A stretch of DNA of 36,082 nt from Dactylosporangium sp. AC04546. Lineage in GTDB: Bacteria; Actinomycetota; Actinomycetes; Mycobacteriales; Micromonosporaceae. The translations under genes were made by a program, and so were the position numbers. The notes below the pieces were generated by a model. The model was given only the letters and a program-made list of their open reading frames with translations, was not told where the DNA came from and searched no databases. How positions within the stretch are numbered: position 1 is the stretch's first letter; each line of letters opens with the position of its first letter. The stretch covers positions 1-36,082 of the forward strand of contig NZ_JAHYSG010000120.1 in NCBI RefSeq assembly GCF_022095675.1. Reading direction: 5' to 3'. Below, in pieces: positions 8,686 through 16,039 of the stretch.

Positions 8686-11526
8686 TCAGCTGCAGCCGCT
8701 GGTGGAGCCGCAGCCCTCGCAGACGTAGCAGGAGCCCGCCGGGCGCATCTTCGTGCCGCAGGTGAAGCACAGCGGCGCGTCGGCGGCCTTGCCCTGGACC
8801 AGCTCGAGCAGCTCGGTCGACGAGCCGACCTGGCGCGGCGCGGCGACCTCGACCGGCTTGGCCTTCTCGGCCGGCTTCTCGGTGGCCTTCACCACCGGGG
8901 CGCTGTTGCGCATCTCGGTCAGGTCGACGTCCGTCTCGCCGGCCGCCTCCGCGCGCAGCTGGGCCGCGCGCTCGGCCGACGTCAGGATGCCCAGCTCCGA
9001 GCGGGTGTCGAAGTCCAGGAAGTCCAGCGCCAGGCGGCGGAAGATGTAGTCCATCACCGAGCTGGCCAGGCGGATGTCCGGGTCGTCGGTCATGCCCGCC
9101 GGCTCGAACCGCATGTTGACGAACTTGCTGACGTAGGTCTCCAGCGGCACCCCGTACTGCAGGCCGATCGAGATCGCGACCGAGAACGCGTCCATGACGC
9201 CGGCCAGGGTGGAGCCCTGCTTCGACATCTTGAGGAAGACCTCGCCGAGGCCGTCGTCCGGGTAGGACGACGCGGTCAGGTAGCCCTCGGCGCCGGCCAC
9301 GGAGAACGAGACCGTGGAGCTCGGCCGCTTCTTCGGCAGCCGCTTGCGCACCGGGCGGTACTCGATCACCTTCTCGGTCTTGACGACCACCTCGGCCGGC
9401 TCCTCGGCCTTCTCTTCCTTCTTGGAGCTGCTCACCGCCGACAGCGGCTGGCCGACCTTGCAGTTGTCGCGGTAGATCGCGAGCGCCTTCAGGCCGAGCT
9501 TCCAGCCCTGGTAGTAGATCTCCTCGACGTCCTCGACGGTCGCCGACTCCGGCATGTTGACCGTCTTGGAGATGGCGCCGGAGATGAACGGCTGGATGGC
9601 CGCCATCATCCGCACGTGGCCCATCGGCGCGATCGTGCGCTCGCCCATGGCGCAGTCGAACACGCTGTAGTGCTCCGGCTTGAGACCGGGCGCGTCGACG
9701 ACGTGGCCGTGCGTCGAGATGTGCTCGACGATCGCCTCGACCTGCTCCTCCTGGTACCCCAGGGTGCGCAGGGCGCGCGGCACGGTCTGGTTGACGATCT
9801 GCATCGAGCCGCCGCCGACCAGCTTCTTGAACTTCACGAGCGCCAGGTCCGGCTCGACGCCGGTGGTGTCGCAGTCCATCATCAGGCCGATGGTGCCGGT
9901 CGGGGCGAGCACGCTGGCCTGCGAGTTGCGCCAGCCCTGCTTCGCGCCGATCTCGTTGCCCCGGCGCCACTCCTCGGTCGCCACGGTCTTGATGGCGGCG
10001 TCGACGGTGCCGATCGTGTCGATCGCGGCGTTCGCCGCGGCGTGCTTGGCCATGACCCGCTGGTGCGGCTTGGCGTTGCGGGCGTAGCCCTCGTACGGGC
10101 CGACGACACCGGCCAGCTCGGCCGACCGGCGGTACGCCGTGGCGCTCATCAGGCTGCTGATCGTCGCGGCGACGGCCCGGCCCCCCGCCGAGTCGTACGC
10201 GAGGCCGCTCGCCATGAGCAGGGCGCCGAGGTTGGCGTAGCCGATGCCCAGCTGACGGTAGGCGCGGCTGGTCTCGCCGATCTTCTCGGTCGGGAAGTCC
10301 GCGAACGAGATCGAGATGTCCATCGCGGTGATGATGAACTCGACTGACTGCACGAACCGCTCGTGGTTGAACGAGCCGTCGGTGCCGAGGAACTTCAGCA
10401 GGTTCAGCGAGGCCAGGTTGCAGCTGGAGTTGTCGAGGTGCATGTACTCGCTGCACGGGTTCGACGCGGTGATCCGGCCGGTCTCCGGGCAGGTGTGCCA
10501 GTCGTTGATCGTGTCGTCGTACTGGATGCCCGGGTCGGCGCACTCCCACGCCGCCTGCGCGAGCTTGCGGAACAGCTGCTTGCCCTTGACCGTCGACACG
10601 ACGCTGCCGTCGAGCCGGCCGCGCAGCGCGAACTCGGTGTCGTCCTCGACCGAGCGCATGAACTCGCCGGAGACGCGGATCGAGTTGTTCGCGTTCTGAT
10701 ACTGGACGCTGACGATGTCCTTGCCGCCGAGGTCCATGTCGAAGCCGGCGTCGCGCAGCGCGCGGATCTTGTCCTCCTCGCGGGCCTTGGTCTCGATGAA
10801 CTCCTCCACGTCGGGGTGGTCGACGTCGAGGATGACCATCTTGGCCGCCCGGCGGGTGGCCCCGCCCGACTTGATGGTGCCGGCGGACGCGTCGGCGCCG
10901 CGCATGAACGACACCGGGCCGCTCGCGGTGCCGCCGCTGCTGAGCAGCTCCTTCGAGGAGCGGATCCGCGACAGGTTCACGCCGGAGCCGGAGCCGCCCT
11001 TGAAGATCAGCCCCTCCTCCTTGTACCAGTCGAGGATCGAGTCCATCGAGTCGTCGACGGCGAGGATGAAGCAGGCGCTGACCTGCTGCGGGCTCGGCGT
11101 GCCCACGTTGAACCACACCGGCGAGTTGAAGCTGAACACCTGGTGCAGCAGCATCCAGGTCAGCTCGAGACCGAAGATCTCGGCGTCCTCGTCGGTGGCG
11201 AAGTACCCGTGCTCCTGCCCGGCCTTCGTGTACGTCGACACGACGCGGTCGATCAGCTGGCGCAGCGAGCGCTCACGCTTGTCGGTGCCGACCGCGCCGC
11301 GGAAGTACTTCGTCGTGACGATGTTCGCCGCGTTGACGCTCCACGTCGTCGGGAACTCGACCCCCCGCTGCTCGAAGTTGATCGAGCCGTCCCGCCAGTT
11401 CGTCATGACGACGTCGCGGGTCTCCCACTGCACCTCGTCGTAGGGGTGGACCCCCTCGGCCGTCCACACCCGCTCGACACGCAGCCCCTTGCGTGCCGAT
11501 GCCTTCGTCTTCGTCTCCCCCGCCAT
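8686..11526 (-). CDS. nrdJ: Vitamin B12-dependent (class II) ribonucleoside-diphosphate reductase
   Basis: This 946-residue enzyme reduces ribonucleotides to deoxyribonucleotides using adenosylcobalamin to make the thiyl radical. Visible signatures are FSFNSPVWFNVGT, FKGGSGSGVNLSRIRS, the thiyl-radical motif NPCSE with Cys358 and GVEPDLALVKFKKLVGGG. The C-terminal tail is cysteine-rich (CFTCGTKMRPAGSCYVCEGC) and is expected to re-reduce the active site. There is no N-terminal ATP-cone. A hydrophilic Lys/Glu/Val-rich insert lies at about residues 700-730. It starts at an ATG preceded by AGAGGGGG and lies 55 bp downstream of nrdR, so the two form an nrdRJ operon like that of Streptomyces. The family is certain. 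Confidence 0.97.
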   Translation of the reverse strand: MAGETKTKASARKGLRVERVWTAEGVHPYDEVQWETRDVVMTNWRDGSINFEQRGVEFPTTWSVNAANIVTTKYFRGAVGTDKRERSLRQLIDRVVSTYTKAGQEHGYFATDEDAEIFGLELTWMLLHQVFSFNSPVWFNVGTPSPQQVSACFILAVDDSMDSILDWYKEEGLIFKGGSGSGVNLSRIRSSKELLSSGGTASGPVSFMRGADASAGTIKSGGATRRAAKMVILDVDHPDVEEFIETKAREEDKIRALRDAGFDMDLGGKDIVSVQYQNANNSIRVSGEFMRSVEDDTEFALRGRLDGSVVSTVKGKQLFRKLAQAAWECADPGIQYDDTINDWHTCPETGRITASNPCSEYMHLDNSSCNLASLNLLKFLGTDGSFNHERFVQSVEFIITAMDISISFADFPTEKIGETSRAYRQLGIGYANLGALLMASGLAYDSAGGRAVAATISSLMSATAYRRSAELAGVVGPYEGYARNAKPHQRVMAKHAAANAAIDTIGTVDAAIKTVATEEWRRGNEIGAKQGWRNSQASVLAPTGTIGLMMDCDTTGVEPDLALVKFKKLVGGGSMQIVNQTVPRALRTLGYQEEQVEAIVEHISTHGHVVDAPGLKPEHYSVFDCAMGERTIAPMGHVRMMAAIQPFISGAISKTVNMPESATVEDVEEIYYQGWKLGLKALAIYRDNCKVGQPLSAVSSSKKEEKAEEPAEVVVKTEKVIEYRPVRKRLPKKRPSSTVSFSVAGAEGYLTASSYPDDGLGEVFLKMSKQGSTLAGVMDAFSVAISIGLQYGVPLETYVSKFVNMRFEPAGMTDDPDIRLASSVMDYIFRRLALDFLDFDTRSELGILTSAERAAQLRAEAAGETDVDLTEMRNSAPVVKATEKPAEKAKPVEVAAPRQVGSSTELLELVQGKAADAPLCFTCGTKMRPAGSCYVCEGCGSTSGCS

Positions 11527-11581
11527 CCGCGGCCCCCTCTGGTTGCTTCCCTGTGGTGGTTTACGTCTTCGGTGCTTCGCG

Positions 11582-12139
11582 TCAGGCGACCGGGCGTGCG
11601 GTCGCCGTCAGCCCGTCGGCCGCGTCGGCGGCCTCCCCCTGCTGCTTGTTGCTGTGCTTGTCCGGCCTCGGCTGGGCCTCGCCCGCCTGGCTCGCCGCGC
11701 CCGCCCGCAGCGACGCGATCTCCCGCTCGAAGTCGCTCAGCGAGTCGAACGACCGGTACACGCTCGCGAACCGCAGGTAGGCGACCTCGTCCAGGTCCCG
11801 CAGCGGCGTCAGGATGGCCAGCCCGACCTCGTGGCTGGGCAGCTCGGCGGCGCCCCGCGCCCGCACGGTCTCCTCGACCTTCTGCGCGAGCAGCGCGATG
11901 GCGTCCTCGTCCACCGGCCGGCCCTGGCAGGCCTTCCGCACTCCGGCGATGATCTTCGAGCGGCTGAACGGCTCGGTCACCCCGCTGCGCTTGACCACGG
12001 CGAGCACGGCCTCCTCGACGGTCGTGAACCGCCGGCTGCACTCGGGACAGGACCGGCGCCGCCGGATGATCTGGCCATCCTCAGCCTCGCGGGAGTCCAC
12101 GACCCGCGAGTCGGCGTGCCGGCAATACGGGCACCGCAT
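11582..12139 (-). CDS. nrdR: Transcriptional repressor NrdR
   Basis: This 185-residue regulator of ribonucleotide reductase genes has an N-terminal zinc ribbon with Cys3, Cys6, Cys31 and Cys34 (MRCPYC and CPEC). An ATP-cone domain spans about residues 47-137 ([20 protein letters not shown] onward), senses ATP/dATP and controls DNA binding. The family is usually about 150 residues; this protein has an extra ~35-residue hydrophilic Ala/Gln-rich C-terminal tail. It begins at an ATG and is the first gene of the nrdRJ unit. Two NrdR-box-like sequences lie upstream at 12263-12310, consistent with autoregulation. Confidence 0.97.
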   Translation of the reverse strand: MRCPYCRHADSRVVDSREAEDGQIIRRRRSCPECSRRFTTVEEAVLAVVKRSGVTEPFSRSKIIAGVRKACQGRPVDEDAIALLAQKVEETVRARGAAELPSHEVGLAILTPLRDLDEVAYLRFASVYRSFDSLSDFEREIASLRAGAASQAGEAQPRPDKHSNKQQGEAADAADGLTATARPVA

Positions 12140-12262
12140 TCGATGGACCTTCCCTCAGTCTACGCCGGATATGTCCGGATAAAACGCACACGAACGTCCA
12201 GCGGTCGTCCCTTGAGCGGGACTCCGCCGGAAAACTACGGTCAGTAAGGGTGATTGCCGAAT

Positions 12263-12310
12263 CCACAACCTATGGACGACTTACAACCCTGTAACTACTA
12301 CATCTAGGGG
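12263..12310 (-). promoter_or_regulatory. Paired NrdR-box-like operators of nrdRJ
   Basis: Two similar imperfect palindromes, ACAACCTATGG (265-275 of the 12 kb block) and ACTACATCTAG (297-307), lie exactly 32 bp apart in the nrdR leader and share 7 of 11 positions. NrdR is known to bind two boxes about three helical turns apart, and this spacing fits. The individual boxes are weak matches to the published consensus, which I recall only approximately. No cobalamin riboswitch was seen between nrdR and the LysM gene. Confidence 0.5.
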
Positions 12311-12418
12311 TAGACGCTATGCCGACGACTACGTGGACGCAAGTCAAACGCGGATCCCGACACGAATGTGTCACCCGTCTCAACAGGCCGGACGGCGAGG
12401 TGGCAAGGTTCGCGCTGC

Positions 12419-12706
12419 TCAGCGCGTGCGCGGCAAGATCAACCGCTGTCCGGCGTCGATCCCGTACCCGTCCAGGCCGTTGAGACGGCGGATGTCCTCG
12501 ACGGTCGCGTCGCGCCCGCGGTTGCCCTTCACCCGGCCCGCGATGTCCCACAACGTGTCGCCCGGCTGCACGACGACGGTCGGCGCGGGGCCGGGCGGGT
12601 CGGCGGCCTGCCCGGGCGCCGCGACCAGCGCGGCGAGCCCGCCGAACACGGCGAGCAGGAACCCGAACACCACGATGCGACCCCGGCGGGTCAGGCGGAT
12701 CGGCAT
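12419..12706 (-). CDS. Small LysM-domain envelope protein (SOS-linked)
   Basis: This 95-residue protein has a basic N-terminus (residues 1-9), a hydrophobic signal or anchor segment (about residues 10-34, ending APGQA) and one LysM peptidoglycan-binding domain. The domain runs from residue 44 (VVVQPGDTLWDIAGRV) to residue 92 (DAGQRLILP). It occupies the same position between nrdR and lexA, divergent from lexA, as M. tuberculosis Rv2719c, a LexA-regulated protein that affects cell division. A LexA box lies 32 bp upstream of its start. By analogy it may delay septation during DNA damage. That role is inferred from position and regulation; the sequence shows only a secreted LysM protein without a hydrolase domain. 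Confidence 0.85.
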   Translation of the reverse strand: MPIRLTRRGRIVVFGFLLAVFGGLAALVAAPGQAADPPGPAPTVVVQPGDTLWDIAGRVKGNRGRDATVEDIRRLNGLDGYGIDAGQRLILPRTR

Positions 12707-12737
12707 GCTCAGCCCTCGCTTCCGTACAGCCGTTCGA

Positions 12738-12753
12738 TCGAACGGACGTACGA
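12738..12753. promoter_or_regulatory. LexA-binding SOS box
   Basis: TCGAACGGACGTACGA matches the actinobacterial/Gram-positive SOS consensus TCGAAC-N4-GTTCGA at 11 of 12 defined positions. An overlapping TTCGATCGAA palindrome lies at 12733-12742. The box is 32 bp upstream of the LysM gene and about 250 bp upstream of the lexA start, so it probably controls both divergent genes. Confidence 0.85.
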
Positions 12754-13002
12754 TTGTGTATCAGAGCGAGGAGACTGGATTCAAGCGAATCGCCGAAAAT
12801 TCGGCGCGCCACGTAGTACAGATGTTTGAAACTGTCGCACCTCGGCGTTACGGTGATCCACACACGATCAAGGCGTTTGATCGGGATACCCGAAATGTGC
12901 GACAACCCGGGCCGCCACCCGAAGGCGGGCCGGAAGACGGGCCGGCCCCACGGTTCGTCCGCGGCGCAGCCCGGCTGCGCGCGCCAACAGAGGGAGGACG
13001 AC

Positions 13003-13791
13003 GTGTCAGCCGACGACCGCACCGACGCACCCGCGAGCGAGCCGGCCGAGGTCACCGCGATTGGCAGCGGCGCCCGCCGCGGCGCCCGGCGGCGCGGCGG
13101 CGAGCCGGAGATGCGCGCCGTCACCGCGGTGGTCAGCGCCTTCCCCGACCTGTTCGCCGCCGACCTGACCGTCCGCCAGCGCCGCATCCTGGAGTTCATC
13201 CGCAGCGCCGTCGAGCGCAACGGCTACCCCCCGAGCGTCCGCGAGATCGGCGAGGCCGTCGGCCTGGTCTCCCCCTCCAGCGTGGCCTACCAGCTGAAGG
13301 AGCTCGAGCGGAAGGGCTACCTGCGCCGCGACCCCAACCGCCCGCGCGCCGTCGACGTCCGCCCGCCGAGCGAGCTGGTCGCCGTCGACGAGGAGGCCGC
13401 GCGCGCCGCCCGCCCCAGCCCGGCGTACGTCCCGGTCCTGGGCCGCATCGCCGCCGGTGGCCCGATCCTGGCCGAGCAGGCCGTCGAGGACGTGTTCCCG
13501 CTCCCCCGCGAGCTGGTCGGCGAGGGCACGCTGTTCATGCTCCAGGTCAAGGGCGACTCGATGCTCGACGCGGCCATCTGCGACGGCGACTGGGTCGTGG
13601 TCCGCCAGCAGCCCAACGCCAACAACGGCGACATCGTGGCCGCCATGCTCGAAGGCGAGGCCACGGTGAAGACCTACCGCAACCGCGACGGCCACGTGTG
13701 GCTGATGCCGCAGAACGCGGCCTTCGACCCGATCCCGGGCGACCACGCCACCATCCTGGGCCGCGTGGTCACGGTGGTCCGCCGCATCTGA
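13003..13791 (+). CDS. lexA: SOS response repressor/autoprotease LexA
   Basis: This 262-residue LexA represses SOS genes and cleaves itself when RecA filaments form. The start is taken as GTG 13003 because GGGAGGAC lies at the correct distance upstream; an open frame continues further 5' but has no ribosome site. The N-terminal ~50 residues are an Ala/Arg/Glu-rich extension. The winged helix runs from about 55 to 120 ([12 protein letters not shown] and [20 protein letters not shown]). The cleavage site Ala151-Gly152 lies in GRIAAGGP, and the catalytic pair is Ser186 (GDSM) and Lys223 (TVKTY). All residues needed for autoproteolysis are present. It is divergent from the LysM gene and shares its LexA box. 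Confidence 0.96.
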   Translation: MSADDRTDAPASEPAEVTAIGSGARRGARRRGGEPEMRAVTAVVSAFPDLFAADLTVRQRRILEFIRSAVERNGYPPSVREIGEAVGLVSPSSVAYQLKELERKGYLRRDPNRPRAVDVRPPSELVAVDEEAARAARPSPAYVPVLGRIAAGGPILAEQAVEDVFPLPRELVGEGTLFMLQVKGDSMLDAAICDGDWVVVRQQPNANNGDIVAAMLEGEATVKTYRNRDGHVWLMPQNAAFDPIPGDHATILGRVVTVVRRI

Positions 13792-13952
13792 CCCACCGCC
13801 CGGCCGCCCAGGTCCGCTGGAGCGAACGCAGACATCCCTGAACGGGCGCGGTGTGGGGAAGGTCCCTGCACGACCGCGAACGGCTCAGCCGACGCGGCGC
13901 TCCGGCGCGGAAAGGTCAGCCTTGCGGCCCGACCTGTCCTGCTTCCCCAGCC

Positions 13953-14022
13953 CCACGGCCACCGCGCCACGGCCACCGCGCCACGGCCACCACGCCACGG
14001 CCACCACGCCACGGCCACCACG
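13953..14022. repeat. Tandem repeat, 5 x 14 bp
   Basis: Five head-to-tail 14-mers lie here: CCACGGCCACCGCG twice (13953, 13967), then CCACGGCCACCACG three times (13981, 13995, 14009). The change from one variant to the other in blocks suggests stepwise expansion. The array is non-coding, and copy number could vary between strains. Confidence 0.9.
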
Positions 14023-14257
14023 GGGCACGCCGCGCTTCGGCGGCCTGCCCGCGGAATGCACTGCCGGCGACAGAGAGCCTGCCCCCGCGGCTCGGCTCTT
14101 TCGCGTTGCTCGGCCTTCTCGTGGGTGCCCGCGCTGCGGCGATCGACCGGCGAAGCTCGACCGGCGGCGCTCGCATGGCGGCCGAGGTCGACGACCTCCC
14201 GTTCCCAGCGATCCCCGGCGCGGGCCTTGCCTCAAACAGCGATCACGCGCTGGCCTT

Positions 14258-14315
14258 CCATGATCAAGGGAAACATCTGGTCGCTATGACAGCCAGATTC
14301 TTCCCTTGATCATGG
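14258..14315. repeat. Extragenic hairpin repeat, copy 2
   Basis: A 23-bp stem (14258-14280 with 14293-14315, two adjacent mismatches) carries the 12-nt loop TCGCTATGACAG. The upper stem ATCTGG/CCAGAT and the loop match copy 3, and the lower stem GATCAAGGGAA/TTCCCTTGATC differs from copy 3 in a compensated way. It lies 38 bp beyond the stop of the minus-strand propeller gene, where it could also act as a terminator. Confidence 0.85.
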
Positions 14316-14353
14316 AGCGGGGAGCGGGGAGCGGGCAGCGGGCTGCGGGCGCG

Positions 14354-15964
14354 TCAGCGGTGCGGGGCGTAGCCGCGCTCGTAGCCGTCGTAGTCGTCCG
14401 GTTGCTGGCCACGGCCGCCGTACACGCCCCGGGTGCCGCCACCCGGAGGCGGGGGCGGGAAGCCGCCCGCCTGGCCGAAGCCGCGCGGACCCTGGGGCTG
14501 GGCGTCGTAGCCGCCCGCCGGTGACCCGTACGTGCCGCCCTGGGGCGAGCCGTACGTCCCGCCGCCCGAACCGCCGCTGCCATACGTCGTGCCGCCGCCG
14601 GAGCCGCCCGAGCCGCCGCTGCCGTAGGTGTTGCCGCCGCCCGGGCCGCCGCCGTAGGTCGTGCCCTGCGGTGCCGGGGACGACGGGGCGCCGCCGTAGA
14701 CGTTGCCGCCACCGCCGCGGGCCGCCGGAGCCGGCTGGGCACCGTACACCGTGCCGCCGCCCCGCGGGCCGTCGCCGTCCGGGCCGCCGGGGCCGTCATC
14801 GTCTGGGCCGCCGAGGGGGCCCGCGCCGCGGGCGCCGCCCGCCGGGCCGGCCAGGCGGCGGGCCGCCCGTGCGCGGCGGATGCCGAAGACGCCGGCCACC
14901 ACCAGGATCAGCCCGACGATGCCGATCGCGGCGACCGCATACGTGATGTCCTGCAGCGTCAGGCTCTCCAGAAAGCCGGGGTTGTCGGAGCTCGGCGTCG
15001 GCAGGTTGGCGCCGTTGCCCTTGTCCGGCGAGATGTTCGTCGGCGTGTACCGCAGCAGCGGCTGCGCCTTCTTCGAGCTGTCGATGTCGGAGGCCGTGAT
15101 GTAGGTCTTGCCGTCCGCCGAGTACGTGATCGCCTCGCCCTGCGGCTCATTGGGCAGCGGGGTGATGCGCGGCTTGCCGGTGGTGATCGCCTTGACCACG
15201 TCGCCGCCCTTGACGTCGAACTCGTAGGCGTCCGAGTAGGTGCGGATGACGACCTTGGAGCCGTCGGGGGACGTGGCGGCGCCGGTGATCAGCTTCCAGC
15301 CCAGCAGGCCCAGCGGGTTGGCCGTCTTGGTGTCCTGCGGGTTGAACTGACCGACCTTCTTCAGCTTCACGCCCGCATCGGTCTTCGGCTGCAGCGGGCC
15401 CTCCGGGACCCACACCTCGCCGACCGGGGTCTTGGTGATGATGATCGGGCTGCCGTCGGCGGCCAGGAGCAGCGCCTCAGCGTCGCGCTTCTTGCCGTCG
15501 GGGTACGCCAGGCGGTTGATCGTCGGCTCCCTGGAGCCGCTCGGCAGGCTCCACACCGCGATCGTCTTGCGCGGCTCCTTGGTGCCGCCACTGGCCTCGT
15601 CGTTGTCGCCGATGTCGGCGATCCAGAACGTGCCGTTCTTGTCGACCGCCATGTCCTCGGGGTCACGGACCTGGGTCGGGAAGCCGATGGCGTTGAGCAG
15701 CTTGCAGTTGTTGTCGAGCTGGTAGATCTTCGACTTGCCGTTGGGCTGGCTGTCCTGCACCGCCATGAAGCCGTTGGCCGTGGCGACCAGGCCTGAGATC
15801 TCCCACACCTGCTTGATGTCGGGGATGCAGACGGGCTGTCCGGCGCCCGCGACGGTCGGCGACGGCTGCCCGGAGGGCGACGGGGCGGCGGCCGCTGGTG
15901 CTGCTGAAACCCCAGTCAACAGACTGAGAACAGCAGCAGTACAGAAGCCCACCCGCAGTCGCAT
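14354..15964 (-). CDS. Membrane-anchored propeller-like extracellular protein with Gly/Tyr-rich cytoplasmic tail
   Basis: This 536-residue protein has three parts. A Sec signal peptide (residues 1-27, ending APAAAA) leads to an extracellular domain of about 310 residues with WD/propeller-like repeats (GLVATANGFMAVQDS, DPEDMAVDKNGTFWIADIGD, EPQGEAITYSADGKTYITA). This pattern is seen in esterase-like phytase and SMP-30-type propellers. One transmembrane helix near residues 345-370 is followed by RRARAARR, giving a type I topology. The last ~160 residues are Gly/Pro/Tyr-rich with TYGSGGSGG and TYGSPQGG repeats. The IADIGDNDE segment could bind metal. Enzyme activity cannot be assigned. The gene lies downstream of hflX, separated by a terminator. 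Confidence 0.82.
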   Translation of the reverse strand: MRLRVGFCTAAVLSLLTGVSAAPAAAAPSPSGQPSPTVAGAGQPVCIPDIKQVWEISGLVATANGFMAVQDSQPNGKSKIYQLDNNCKLLNAIGFPTQVRDPEDMAVDKNGTFWIADIGDNDEASGGTKEPRKTIAVWSLPSGSREPTINRLAYPDGKKRDAEALLLAADGSPIIITKTPVGEVWVPEGPLQPKTDAGVKLKKVGQFNPQDTKTANPLGLLGWKLITGAATSPDGSKVVIRTYSDAYEFDVKGGDVVKAITTGKPRITPLPNEPQGEAITYSADGKTYITASDIDSSKKAQPLLRYTPTNISPDKGNGANLPTPSSDNPGFLESLTLQDITYAVAAIGIVGLILVVAGVFGIRRARAARRLAGPAGGARGAGPLGGPDDDGPGGPDGDGPRGGGTVYGAQPAPAARGGGGNVYGGAPSSPAPQGTTYGGGPGGGNTYGSGGSGGSGGGTTYGSGGSGGGTYGSPQGGTYGSPAGGYDAQPQGPRGFGQAGGFPPPPPGGGTRGVYGGRGQQPDDYDGYERGYAPHR

Positions 15965-15978
15965 CGGACAAGTTTGGC

Positions 15979-16016
15979 AGAGCCGGACCGGGCGTGGGGG
16001 TGCCCGGTCCGGCTCT
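15979..16016 (-). terminator. hflX terminator hairpin
   Basis: A perfect 15-bp stem AGAGCCGGACCGGGC (15979-15993) / GCCCGGTCCGGCTCT (16002-16016) with an 8-nt loop lies 23 bp beyond the hflX stop. There is no long T-run, as is usual in high-GC actinomycetes. Confidence 0.85.
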
Positions 16017-16039
16017 CACTCCGCGTAATCGCAAAAAAA

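Larger units (their letters stand above)
13792..14353. other. Repeat-bearing intergenic region after lexA
   Basis: This 562-bp gap lies between lexA and the convergent propeller-like gene. It holds a 14-bp tandem array (13953-14022) and a hairpin repeat (14258-14315). Open frames cross it on both strands, but their predicted proteins are low-complexity translations of the repeats, and I do not accept any as a gene. No clear intrinsic terminator for lexA was found directly after its stop. Confidence 0.6.

Noticed and set aside
12140..12418. Cobalamin riboswitch for nrdJ
   Set aside because: No B12-box-like GCCACTG segment or extended conserved fold was seen; the leader is short and holds NrdR-like boxes.
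13851..14309. Frame of 152 codons downstream of lexA
   Set aside because: It translates the 14-bp repeat (HGH-type low complexity) and the hairpin repeat; the GKHLVA peptide seen here recurs at copy 3 of the hairpin, showing it comes from the repeat.
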